Source of the DNA: Flavobacterium lutivivi
GTDB taxonomy: Bacteria > Bacteroidota > Bacteroidia > Flavobacteriales > Flavobacteriaceae
Length of the DNA stretch: 64,000 nucleotides
Reading direction: 5' to 3'
NCBI RefSeq assembly: GCF_014642275.1
Contig: NZ_BMIM01000001.1
Location: 186,001-250,000, forward strand
In this document: piece after piece, positions 1-7,512 of the stretch
Layout of the letters: each line of letters begins with the position of its first letter
Numbering within the stretch: position 1 is the stretch's first letter
The notes under the pieces: model-generated
What the model was told of the DNA's origin: nothing
Databases searched by the model: none
The model's input: only the letters and a program-made list of their open reading frames with translations
Made by a program: the position numbers and the translations under genes

Positions 1-1
1 T

Positions 2-652
2 TTGAGTAATTTGAATGCTATTTTAGAATTGATGTATCAACAAATTACCTCATTGACACATTGTATTATCACTCTAGGCACTTCATGGGTTTATAGAAAC
101 AATAATAGCAATGAAATTGTCGCAAATTGTCATAAAGTTCCACAAAAAGAGTTCACAAAAGAATTAGTATCTATTGAAGAAAATGTAAAATGCATTCAAA
201 ATATTATTTCGTTAGTCCACAGTTTAAACCCTGATTGTAATTTCATTTTCACAGTTTCACCAGTAAGACATATAAAGGATGGTTTTGTAGAAAACAACGT
301 AAGCAAAGCACATTTAATTTCCGCAATCCATACCATCAACCATCAACCATCAACTATCAACTATTTTCCAAGCTATGAAATCATGATGGATGAATTGAGA
401 GATTACCGTTTTTATGCTGAAGATATGTTACATCCTTCGCAAACCGCCATTGATTACATCTGGATAAAATTTTTTGAAAATTATATCAATCAAAAAGAGT
501 TTGGAACGATGAATCAAGTTTGTGAAATTCAACGTTCACTAAAACATCGCCCATTTAATCCAAATTCTGAAAGTCACCAAAAATTTTTGAAAAATCTAAA
601 TCAAAAAATTTTTGAATTAAAAAAGAATCTTCCCAACATAGATTTTAATTAA
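2..652 (+). CDS. GSCFA domain protein, C-terminal part (5' end outside window)
   Basis: The frame is open from the left edge, so the true start and the N-terminal GSCFA signature lie outside. What remains (216 residues) matches the C-terminal two thirds of GSCFA proteins, which are SGNH-hydrolase-like and usually about 315-330 residues. Visible marks are TLGTSWVY (about 24-31), SPVRH (86-90) and the D-x-x-H block in EDMLHPS (D141, H144), the usual place of the SGNH catalytic Asp and His. The substrate is unknown for the family. A four-copy heptamer array (333-360) is read in frame at residues 111-121, just before the conserved YFPSYEI segment. Identification is good; function is not known. 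Confidence 0.8.
   Translation: MSNLNAILELMYQQITSLTHCIITLGTSWVYRNNNSNEIVANCHKVPQKEFTKELVSIEENVKCIQNIISLVHSLNPDCNFIFTVSPVRHIKDGFVENNVSKAHLISAIHTINHQPSTINYFPSYEIMMDELRDYRFYAEDMLHPSQTAIDYIWIKFFENYINQKEFGTMNQVCEIQRSLKHRPFNPNSESHQKFLKNLNQKIFELKKNLPNIDFN
333..360 (+). repeat. Heptamer array inside the GSCFA gene (CCATCAA x3, CTATCAA)
   Basis: Four consecutive 7-base units, CCATCAA, CCATCAA, CCATCAA and CTATCAA, are read in frame as a short Asn/Gln/Thr/Ser/Pro-rich loop. The same architecture with other words recurs in the paa block. Confidence 0.8.
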
Positions 653-701
653 AATACGTCATTTGACGTATTTTTTAACATTTGTTTTCATAATAGGTTT
701 G
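653..701 (+). promoter_or_regulatory. Dyad AATANGNCATTTGNCNTATT plus -7 box, copy 1
   Basis: The dyad at 653-672 (arms AATACGTCA and TGACGTATT around TT) begins one base after the GSCFA stop codon. After a spacer of exactly 21 bases lies TAGGTTTG (694-701), a match to the Bacteroidota -7 box. The start codon at 727 follows 25 bases later. The dyad centre lies about 40 bases before the expected transcription start, the usual place for an activator site. The dyad is followed by six T residues and could also terminate the GSCFA transcript; the two roles are not exclusive. Confidence 0.65.
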
Positions 702-726
702 TTGTGTAAAAACAACCAATTTAGTT

Positions 727-1101
727 ATGAAAGCAACCAAGTTCCTTTTTCTTATTTTGTTTGTGTCTGTATGCTCAAACAAAGTGTTGGCGCAACGTCC
801 TGTTCTTACTGATGAAGAACAAGTTGCCGAAATGGTCACAAAAGAAATTGACGAAGTTTTCCACTCTGATGAGTTTTTGAAAAAAAAGAACAAAAAATAT
901 GCTGATGTCAAAGGCTACATGGTCATTGATGTGGGCGTAGTTCAAAACGGAAAAGTGTCAACATTCTTCAAAGTTGACAGCGACATAAAGAATATTGATT
1001 TTATCAATTTTATGTCTGATTATATTCTAGATCATAAATTCAAATTCAAACTACAAAAACAACAGCGTTACAAAATAAGATACAACGCAACTTTCGAATA
1101 A
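727..1101 (+). CDS. Small exported protein of unknown function
   Basis: A 124-residue protein with a signal peptide at residues 1-22 (cleavage after VLA is plausible). It is not recognised. The mature part has an acidic-basic stretch (about 30-60) and a C-terminal segment with beta-strand character ending in RYKIRYNATFE, which faintly recalls small TonB C-terminal-like domains; this is not a claim of homology. The start follows a dyad/-7 promoter (653-701), so the message would have a leader of about 20 bases. The next gene begins 24 bases after its stop, so the two probably form an operon. Confidence 0.6.
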   Translation: MKATKFLFLILFVSVCSNKVLAQRPVLTDEEQVAEMVTKEIDEVFHSDEFLKKKNKKYADVKGYMVIDVGVVQNGKVSTFFKVDSDIKNIDFINFMSDYILDHKFKFKLQKQQRYKIRYNATFE

Positions 1102-1125
1102 ATAATAACAATAAAAACAAAAAAC

Positions 1126-2943
1126 ATGAAAAAAATATCAATTTTAGTTTTGTCGCTATTTATAGCGAGTAGCTTACCAGCTCATGCACAGTTTGGTAAA
1201 TTATTAGGAAAAGTAACTGGTGGAGGAAAATCTGCTGGGAAAAAATCAGGAAGCTTCGCTACTGTTTGGGAATCAGAATTTGACAATAGAGCAACAAGAC
1301 TGGCAGTATGCGTAAATGGTGGTGAATATGTTCTTGGAACTGACGATAATTCGGCAACGGTTTTAGATGCAAATGGTAAAATGATTTGGAGTGGTGATTT
1401 TAAAAAAATAACAACCAATAAGACTAATAACTCAGAATTTCAATATGTTATTCAAAAAGGTGTTGGAAAAGGTGGTTATTTATTTCTGTTTGATAGAAGA
1501 AGTCTTGGAACAGACAGAGTTGCGGTACTAGATATTGCAACAGGCAAAGAATTATGGAACTCTGAACTTTATCAAGATTTAATTCCAAAAGGAACTGCTG
1601 CTCAAGAAGGTGATGATCAAGGAGAATTGGAAACAGTTAAATACATTACAGAGCTAGATGCATTTTTGATTTCTCAACGTAATTCTGTGATATTGGTTAA
1701 AGCCAATACTGGAGAAAAAATTTGGGAAACCAATCGTTTCAAAGGTGGTGTTGGTAAATATATTTATGATGCTAAAAGAAATGAAATCATAATGGTTAAT
1801 TTCAAACCAACTGGTCTTGGAGCATTGTTAGCTGGTTTTAAAAATCAATTAGTAAAAATTAATGCAACAAATGGTGAAATTCTTTGGGATGCTACATTCT
1901 TTGGAATTGTAGAAAAAGAATTGGTTACTCGTAGAGCGATTATTGATATGTGGATTAAAGGTGATAAACTATTTATGTATTTGAATGGTTTACAGGTTTA
2001 TAACATCAATAATGGACAAAAACTTTGGGAAGCTGTTTATGAAAATGATATGGACGGCGGAGGAATTTTTGCAGGAACTAGAGATAAAAAATATTACAGA
2101 ACAATAGCTGATCCAATCTTCACTGACGATGCAGTATATATCGTTATGTTAGGAACTAGAGACAGAACAAAATACATTGAAAAACATGATTTAGAAAGCG
2201 GAAAATTACTTTGGGCATCAGAAAAAATCACTCAAGCGTTTAGTATGCCAAATCTTTACAAAGCAGGTGATAGAGTTTTGCTTCAAGTAGGAGGTAAAGT
2301 TCAAGTGCAGGAATATAGAATGGAAACAAGATCTAATCCAATGGGTGGAACTTACAAAGAGAGAGTAGCTTATGTTTATTGGGATTATAAAGCGCAAAAA
2401 AACAGTGTACTTTGTCTTGATGATGCTAGCGGAAAAACAGTTTGGCGTTCTGAACGTTTTGACAAAAGAATTACTGACTTGATTATTGACGAGAACAAAA
2501 CTGTTTTTGTTGGTGATGGTGATGAATTCTACAGCTACGACATTTCTTCTGGAAAACAACAATTCGATGTAAAACACAACGATGCTGGTGTAGGTAGAGC
2601 TGCTGATGTAATTGATTTTGGTGATAAAGTAATCGTACTTTCAGAGAAAGGATTAGCATCATATAACAAAAAAGATGGTTCAAGAGCTTTTGCTACAGAT
2701 AAGATTAGAGGAATTGACGATTTCTTTGAGTTGGATGGAAACTATTTCCTAAGAGATCAACGCAATAGCAAAAATATTATCTATGGTATCGATATGACCA
2801 ATGGTGAAACAAAAGGTTCAGTTCAATCAAAAGGTAAAGGTGGAAGTCCTCGTTATGGAAGTGGAATAGATATATCTGAAAGTGGTGAGTTTATTTTTGC
2901 TTTCAAAGGTAAAAAAGTAGAAAAAATAGCTGTTAACAAATAG
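1126..2943 (+). CDS. Exported PQQ-type beta-propeller protein
   Basis: A 605-residue protein with a signal peptide (residues 1-21, ending AHA) and a short Gly/Lys-rich segment (about 25-42). After that come repeated PQQ-like blades of the form D..TGK.LW, for example TGKELWNSE, TGEKIWETN, NGEILWDA, NGQKLWEA, SGKLLWAS and SGKTVWRS. Such eight-bladed propellers occur in BamB and in PQQ dehydrogenases. No quinoprotein active-site residues or cytochrome domain are evident, so a scaffold or binding role in the periplasm or outer membrane is more likely than an enzyme. It is co-directional with the small exported protein 24 bases upstream and ends in a clear terminator. The family call is firm; the role is unknown. 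Confidence 0.8.
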   Translation: MKKISILVLSLFIASSLPAHAQFGKLLGKVTGGGKSAGKKSGSFATVWESEFDNRATRLAVCVNGGEYVLGTDDNSATVLDANGKMIWSGDFKKITTNKTNNSEFQYVIQKGVGKGGYLFLFDRRSLGTDRVAVLDIATGKELWNSELYQDLIPKGTAAQEGDDQGELETVKYITELDAFLISQRNSVILVKANTGEKIWETNRFKGGVGKYIYDAKRNEIIMVNFKPTGLGALLAGFKNQLVKINATNGEILWDATFFGIVEKELVTRRAIIDMWIKGDKLFMYLNGLQVYNINNGQKLWEAVYENDMDGGGIFAGTRDKKYYRTIADPIFTDDAVYIVMLGTRDRTKYIEKHDLESGKLLWASEKITQAFSMPNLYKAGDRVLLQVGGKVQVQEYRMETRSNPMGGTYKERVAYVYWDYKAQKNSVLCLDDASGKTVWRSERFDKRITDLIIDENKTVFVGDGDEFYSYDISSGKQQFDVKHNDAGVGRAADVIDFGDKVIVLSEKGLASYNKKDGSRAFATDKIRGIDDFFELDGNYFLRDQRNSKNIIYGIDMTNGETKGSVQSKGKGGSPRYGSGIDISESGEFIFAFKGKKVEKIAVNK

Positions 2944-2964
2944 CAATTGGTTAAATTTAATAAT

Positions 2965-2992
2965 GGGTTGTTCATTTGAACAACCCTTTTTT
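2965..2992 (+). terminator. Intrinsic terminator after the PQQ-propeller gene
   Basis: Perfect 9-bp stem GGGTTGTTC / GAACAACCC with loop ATTT, followed by six T residues. Confidence 0.9.
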
Positions 2993-3004
2993 ATATGAAC
3001 AGTT

Positions 3005-4426
3005 ATGAAAAAAATCATCATTTTATCGGCTCTATTTTTAGTTTGTAAAGTTTATTCACAGCAAGTGCAATGGGCAAGCAAACTGATTAAGTACTCCACT
3101 GATTTGGGAGGAAAGCAATATGGAGTAAAAAGAATTTTAGGAAAACCTGATGCTTTTCCTCAAGGTGGAAGTAGTCCTAATGCTTGGGTGCCAAAAAATG
3201 CTTTAGATGGTTATGAATTTGTTGAAGTAGGATTTGAAAAGCCTCAAACAGTAAAACAAATTGCAATTTTTGAAAACCTCAATGCTGGTTGCGTAACAAG
3301 AGTATTAGTTGATACGGGTAACGGAAAATACACTGGAGTTTGGGGAAGAAAGAAAGATTGGAAAACACCAACCTATAGAGCAACATTAACTGGAGATAGA
3401 AATTATTATTTCGGAAGAAAAAGAAGAAAAATTCAAAAAGCTCCCGAAGTAAATTTCAATCCAGGAATAGAAAATATTATTCTCGATTCTCCCGTTTCAA
3501 ATGTTGTAGCGGTTCGTGTTGAATTTAGTTTTGCGTTGGTTCCGGGTCAAAAACAAATAGATGCCATAGGGATTTCAGATTCAGATAAACCACTTGATGC
3601 TAGTATTTCTGTAAATCCATTATTTGAAGAATTACAACAATCATCTGTAGTAGATTTAGGAAATGTTGTTCCGGGTAGTATTGCCATTTCGCCTGATGGA
3701 AATAAAATGTATGTAACAAACATTAATTCTGATAAAGATGAAATAGTGTCTTTTACACAAAATGCTTCGGGAAATTGGGGAAATATGCAAAATGAAGCAT
3801 CTCTTTCAAACAATGATTATTATAATTTTTTTGCGAAAATCACTCCAACTTACGCCTTAAAAGGTGGAAAAACTTATACCAGAGGAACAACCCAAACAGG
3901 TTTTGAAATCTATACGTATCAAAATGGCAATATCCAATTTGAAAAAGATGTAAATGTGGTAGCCTATAATAATTATGATAACACTGCAGATGCAAGTTTA
4001 ACAAAAGATAAAAGTGTTTTGATAATGGCTATCGAAACCGATTTTACTCAAGGCGGATCAGATTTATATTTTTCCAAAATCAAAGAAGATGGCACTTATG
4101 GAATTTTGCAAAGCATGGGCAAAGTAGTAAACTCGGCTGGTGACGAATTTATGTGTCATCTTCTTTCAGATGATAAAACATTGTTGTTTGTGTCGAATGG
4201 TTACAGTGGTTTTGGTGATAATGATATTTATTTAACAAAAAGACTAGATGATACATGGAAAAATTGGTCTGAGCCAGTAAATCTTGGAAGCAAAATAAAC
4301 TCCAATGACTATGACGGAAACCCATATTATGATGAAACTGCAGAAAAATTATACTATACAAGCTCTGTGAATGGCGAGTTGAAAGTCAAAAATATTTCTA
4401 TTCCCAAAAAGTTACTTATCAAGTAA
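3005..4426 (+). CDS. Exported protein with discoidin-like N-terminus and PD40 propeller repeats
   Basis: A 473-residue protein with a signal peptide (1-18, ending VYS). Residues about 30-190 look like a beta-sandwich of the F5/8 type C kind (FVEVGFEKPQTVKQIAIFEN, then a Val-rich strand VVAVRVEFSF). From about 205 on there are WD40-like PD40 repeats (IAISPDGNKMYVT, LLSDDKTLLFVSN, YYDETAEKLYYTS). In Bacteroidota this arrangement is typical of envelope proteins that end in an OmpA peptidoglycan-binding domain; here the protein stops after the propeller. Cell-envelope sensing or binding is an inference. The gene begins 12 bases after the previous terminator and no clear -7 box is visible in the gap. 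Confidence 0.65.
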   Translation: MKKIIILSALFLVCKVYSQQVQWASKLIKYSTDLGGKQYGVKRILGKPDAFPQGGSSPNAWVPKNALDGYEFVEVGFEKPQTVKQIAIFENLNAGCVTRVLVDTGNGKYTGVWGRKKDWKTPTYRATLTGDRNYYFGRKRRKIQKAPEVNFNPGIENIILDSPVSNVVAVRVEFSFALVPGQKQIDAIGISDSDKPLDASISVNPLFEELQQSSVVDLGNVVPGSIAISPDGNKMYVTNINSDKDEIVSFTQNASGNWGNMQNEASLSNNDYYNFFAKITPTYALKGGKTYTRGTTQTGFEIYTYQNGNIQFEKDVNVVAYNNYDNTADASLTKDKSVLIMAIETDFTQGGSDLYFSKIKEDGTYGILQSMGKVVNSAGDEFMCHLLSDDKTLLFVSNGYSGFGDNDIYLTKRLDDTWKNWSEPVNLGSKINSNDYDGNPYYDETAEKLYYTSSVNGELKVKNISIPKKLLIK

Positions 4427-4475
4427 AATAGGGCATTTGTCGTATTGAAACGAATTACGAAAACTATCAAATTTG
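4427..4475 (+). promoter_or_regulatory. Dyad AATANGNCATTTGNCNTATT plus -7 box, copy 2
   Basis: The dyad at 4427-4446 (AATAGGGCA, TT, TGTCGTATT) starts directly after the stop codon of the upstream gene. Exactly 21 bases later comes CAAATTTG (4468-4475), which differs from TAnnTTTG only by C for T at the first base. The downstream start (4500) is 24 bases from the box, against 25 for copy 1. There is no T-run after this dyad, so a terminator explanation does not fit here. Confidence 0.7.
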
Positions 4476-4499
4476 CCTTATTAACTTAAACTAAATAGT

Positions 4500-5045
4500 A
4501 TGAAAACAATTAAAAGATTTTTAGGATTATCAATTATGGCCGGAATGGCAACATTAGTTTTATCATGTGGTGGTAGTAGCGATGATGGTGGTGGAGGATT
4601 TAGCGGACCATCTACAGGAACGTTTGTAAAAGCTAAAACTGCTGGAGCAAATTTCTTAGCAGAAGGACAATATGCTAATGGAGGTTTTGCTTCGGGTAAC
4701 TTGGTTTTACAAGGAATTTCTATGACTGGAAAGTCTATAAACATTCAGTTATATTGCAATGATGGAACTATTGACGTAGCATCATATAATGCAAATGATA
4801 CACAAAACAGTGATGCATATGTAGCTAGTCTTAGTTATATAGAAATCAATACAAGTACAATGACATCTATTACTTATAGCTCACTTTTCTGTGAAAATGC
4901 TAATGGTTCTATAGAAATCACTACTTCAAACTCAGATAAAATTGAAGGAACATTTAGTTTCATTGGTAAAGAAGTTAGAGAAAATGATGATTGTTCTGGC
5001 GGAACAAAAAACATTACAAATGGTTCTTTCCGTTATGAATTTTAA
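4500..5045 (+). CDS. Small lipoprotein, DUF6252-like
   Basis: 181 residues. The signal peptide ends in lipobox LVLSC (Cys23) and is followed by a Gly/Ser/Asp linker (GGSSDDGGGG), a common layout for lipoproteins of this phylum, although the acidic linker suggests surface export. The rest is all-beta. The last part (SIEITTSNSDKIEGTFSF...NITNGSFRY) resembles DUF6252 lipoproteins, a family of unknown function. Two Cys residues near the end (CEN, DDCSGG) may pair. It is transcribed alone: a dyad/-7 promoter lies directly upstream and a strong terminator follows. This makes it a good candidate for specific control by the neighbouring two-component system. Confidence 0.65.
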   Translation: MKTIKRFLGLSIMAGMATLVLSCGGSSDDGGGGFSGPSTGTFVKAKTAGANFLAEGQYANGGFASGNLVLQGISMTGKSINIQLYCNDGTIDVASYNANDTQNSDAYVASLSYIEINTSTMTSITYSSLFCENANGSIEITTSNSDKIEGTFSFIGKEVRENDDCSGGTKNITNGSFRYEF

Positions 5046-5061
5046 TCAATAAAAAACTTAG

Positions 5062-5094
5062 AAAAGACCTGTTATTTATTGCAGGTCTTTTTTT
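5062..5094 (+). terminator. Intrinsic terminator after the DUF6252-like lipoprotein gene
   Basis: 10-bp stem AAAAGACCTG / CAGGTCTTTT with a 10-base loop and a T-run to 5094. Confidence 0.9.
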
Positions 5095-5110
5095 AAAAAA
5101 AATTACCCAA

Positions 5111-5389
5111 ATGATACCTTTTCTACTAATTTTATTTCTAATCACACTTTTTGCAATGTTTCTGCTTTGTAGAGAAATATTGTGGGGAATAAAAAACGGT
5201 AAAAAAAAAATCCATTTTTTTGAAGAACAATTGTTTCAAATGGAGTCGGTTCAAATCAAAAATAATTATCAACTTGAATTAACTGAGGAATTCTTTTCAA
5301 AATTCAAGTATGCAAACAAAAAACTAGCTGACGATTTATGGGATTTGAATTTCCATCAATTACAAAAAAAATATTCTCCAAATGAATAA
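5111..5389 (+). CDS. Small membrane protein, unknown
   Basis: 92 residues: one N-terminal membrane segment (about residues 2-22, FLLILFLITLFAMFLL) and then a basic, helical cytoplasmic-type tail with many Lys residues. It is not recognised. It sits between a terminator and the promoter of the first histidine kinase gene in the same direction, so it may be a separate small transcript or part of a weak operon with the kinases. The length and uninterrupted hydrophobic start support a real gene, but there is no motif to name it. Confidence 0.5.
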   Translation: MIPFLLILFLITLFAMFLLCREILWGIKNGKKKIHFFEEQLFQMESVQIKNNYQLELTEEFFSKFKYANKKLADDLWDLNFHQLQKKYSPNE

Positions 5390-5403
5390 ATTCTATACAT
5401 TTA

Positions 5404-5411
5404 TATTTTTG
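5404..5411 (+). promoter_or_regulatory. -7 promoter box TATTTTTG before histidine kinase 1
   Basis: Exact TAnnTTTG match. Transcription would start about at the ATG at 5420, giving a nearly leaderless message and favouring that ATG over the one at 5414. Confidence 0.5.
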
Positions 5412-5419
5412 AAATGTAT

Positions 5420-7336
5420 ATGAAAAAAAAATGGTTTTTATTATTGGTTATTTTTTGTTGGCAACAAATCAATGCTCAAAAAATAAATCAATACTTAGCA
5501 AAAGCTTTTACTTCTCAAGACTCTTCTGATTATTATTTTAATCTGGCTAAAAAAAACATCAAAACAATTGATGATAAAGGACAATATTACTTTTGCAAAA
5601 ATGCCCGATATTGTGATTATGACCAGCTCGATAGCTCTCTTTTTTATGGCAAAAAAGCGGTTGAGGTTTTCAAGAAAACAAAAAACTTTCCATCACTACT
5701 TACCGTTTTAAACAACATTAGTAAAGCCTACAGAAAAAGAGGCGAATATGATAAAGCAAATGAGTATCTCTTTTCTATTATGAAAATTGCCGAAAAGCAA
5801 AAAAATGATTTTTGGATAGTAAACTCATACATCAGTTTGTCTTTGAATTATCATGATTTTGAAAATTTTGACAAAGGCATTTATTATGGAAAAATTGCCC
5901 TTAAAAAATCATTAAAGTACAAAGAGGATGATAAAAATAATTTTATATACAATTCGCTAAATGCCATTGCAATCAATTTTGATGATTGGAATAAACCTGA
6001 TAGTGCGTTGTATTATCACAAAAAGGTTTTCAATTATTTCAAAGGGAATGATACTTTACAAATTGGCGAAACCTACAACAATATTGGCAATACACTACTC
6101 AAGCAAAAAAAGTTTAAAGAAGCAAAACAATGGATTTTGAATTCTTTGGCAATCGCCAACAAGAAATTTGTTCAAAACGGAGGTATTAAAGATACTTATT
6201 ATTATTATGATAGGGCAACATTGTTCACTAATCTGGCAACTATTTCTTATGAAACTGGAGATTATAGAGCAGCGGATAATTATTTTGCTAAAGCTTTTGA
6301 AAATGCCAAAAAATGTAATAATGCCGAAAAATTAAGAGATTACTATTATCAAAAATCTCTTTTCAATAAGAAAAGAAATAATCTAAAACAAGCAGTAGAA
6401 GATCAAGAAAACTATATAAATCTTCGTGATTCAGTATTTGCTCAAGAAAGAGAAAAAACATTTTCTGAACTTGAGGCAAAATATCAAAATGAGAAAAAAG
6501 AAAAAGAATTACTATTATCCAAAAGTAAGGTTGTAGCAAAAGAAAACGAGATAAAGCAGAAAAACACTCAGTTTTTAATTCTTGCCCTAATAAGTGTTTC
6601 CTTGTTGATAATTGTATTTTTGGTTTACAAACAGCACAAATTCAAAATTAAACAGCAAAAACAAGAGTTTGAACTTCGAGAAGCTATTGCAAAAATCGAA
6701 ACTCAAAATAAATTGCAAGAACAACGGTTGGAGATTTCGAGAGATTTGCACGATAATATTGGTTCTCAACTCACTTTTATCTATTCATCTGTTGATAACA
6801 TTAAGTATGCATTTAATATTGTTGATGAAAAATTAAACTCAAAGCTTTACAATATTAGTGATTTTGCTAAATCAACTATTATAGAATTACGTGATACCAT
6901 TTGGGCAATGAATAAAAGTGAAATTACTTTTGAAGATTTTCAAACAAGACTTATCAATTTTATTGAAAAAGCCAAAATTGCAAAAGAATCACTCCAGTTT
7001 AATATTGATATTCAAAAAAGTTTGAAACAATACACATTCTCTTCAGTTGAAGGAATGAATGTTTATAGAACTATTCAAGAAGCAATAAATAATAGTATTA
7101 AGCATGCAAATGCTTCTCAAATCAATCTAACGATAAATTCTGACGACAAGAATATAGATATACTAATAGATGACAATGGAAAAGGTTTCCAGGAAAATGA
7201 AGTTGACCACATTAATGGATTAAACAATATGCGTCAACGAATTAAGGACTCCAATGGAACTATTGAGATAAAATCAACATTGAATGTTGGAACAAAAATA
7301 ATTATTCATTTAGCAAGAAAGGACAACAATAAATAA
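5420..7336 (+). CDS. TPR sensor histidine kinase (HisKA_3 type), kinase 1
   Basis: 638 residues from the ATG at 5420; the ATG at 5414 would add two. Order: signal peptide (about 1-19), tetratricopeptide repeats (about 30-330) that would be periplasmic, a coiled coil rich in Lys/Glu (about 335-380), one membrane helix (FLILALISVSLLIIVFLVY), the HisKA_3 dimerisation helix with phospho-acceptor H444 in SRDLHDNIGSQ, and an HATPase domain with DDNGKGF. It therefore belongs to the NarX/DesK-like class whose partners are LuxR-type regulators. No regulator follows it directly. The next gene is a second kinase of the same build and only one regulator gene follows, so both kinases probably feed it. The signal sensed is unknown. 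Confidence 0.9.
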   Translation: MKKKWFLLLVIFCWQQINAQKINQYLAKAFTSQDSSDYYFNLAKKNIKTIDDKGQYYFCKNARYCDYDQLDSSLFYGKKAVEVFKKTKNFPSLLTVLNNISKAYRKRGEYDKANEYLFSIMKIAEKQKNDFWIVNSYISLSLNYHDFENFDKGIYYGKIALKKSLKYKEDDKNNFIYNSLNAIAINFDDWNKPDSALYYHKKVFNYFKGNDTLQIGETYNNIGNTLLKQKKFKEAKQWILNSLAIANKKFVQNGGIKDTYYYYDRATLFTNLATISYETGDYRAADNYFAKAFENAKKCNNAEKLRDYYYQKSLFNKKRNNLKQAVEDQENYINLRDSVFAQEREKTFSELEAKYQNEKKEKELLLSKSKVVAKENEIKQKNTQFLILALISVSLLIIVFLVYKQHKFKIKQQKQEFELREAIAKIETQNKLQEQRLEISRDLHDNIGSQLTFIYSSVDNIKYAFNIVDEKLNSKLYNISDFAKSTIIELRDTIWAMNKSEITFEDFQTRLINFIEKAKIAKESLQFNIDIQKSLKQYTFSSVEGMNVYRTIQEAINNSIKHANASQINLTINSDDKNIDILIDDNGKGFQENEVDHINGLNNMRQRIKDSNGTIEIKSTLNVGTKIIIHLARKDNNK

Positions 7337-7380
7337 GGCATTTGCCCTATTTTTCTATAGTAAAAATAACCGCATATTTG
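7332..7380 (+). promoter_or_regulatory. Dyad AATANGNCATTTGNCNTATT plus -7 box, copy 3
   Basis: The dyad at 7332-7351 (AATAAGGCA, TT, TGCCCTATT) overlaps the stop codon of kinase 1 (7334-7336). Exactly 21 bases further lies CATATTTG (7373-7380), again YAnnTTTG. Transcription would begin near 7387, well upstream of the kinase 2 start at 7513. Such a site before the second kinase/regulator pair would fit autoregulation. Confidence 0.7.
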
Positions 7381-7386
7381 CTTTGT

Positions 7387-7493
7387 AAGTGTGGTATTTA
7401 CTATATAATAAGTAGAAACAAGGTTGTTTTTATTGTTGTCCTTTCTAAATCTTTTACTTATATGAGTAATTTTGATTTGGAAAGGACTTTTTT
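7387..7493 (+). ncRNA. Candidate small RNA or attenuated leader between the two kinase genes
   Basis: From the expected start of the dyad promoter (about 7387) to a terminator-like hairpin with T-run (7438-7493) is about 107 bases. No credible start codon with a signal peptide lies in this interval. The transcript could be a small RNA or the leader of kinase 2 subject to attenuation. Only the promoter and hairpin are seen; the RNA itself is inferred. Confidence 0.3.
7438..7493 (+). terminator. Terminator-like hairpin upstream of kinase 2
   Basis: Stem arms 7438-7451 (GTCCTTTCTAAATC) and 7474-7487 (GATTTGGAAAGGAC) pair over 14 bp with one G-U. The loop contains a further near-palindrome (TTACTTATATGAGTAA), and six T residues follow (7488-7493). 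The 3' arm and loop also contain TAATTTTG (7467-7474), an exact -7 box that could give kinase 2 its own promoter. Confidence 0.6.
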
Positions 7494-7512
7494 AACAAAC
7501 ACATCGACAAAA

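Noticed and set aside
653-676. Reading the first dyad only as a terminator of the GSCFA gene
   Set aside because: It does have a T-run, but the same dyad recurs at 4427 without one, and all three copies keep the same spacing to a -7 box, so a regulatory role is the better common explanation.
7342-7512. Open upstream extension of kinase 2 (57 extra codons)
   Set aside because: The stretch overlaps the dyad promoter and the hairpin with T-run, and a clear signal peptide begins at the ATG at 7513.
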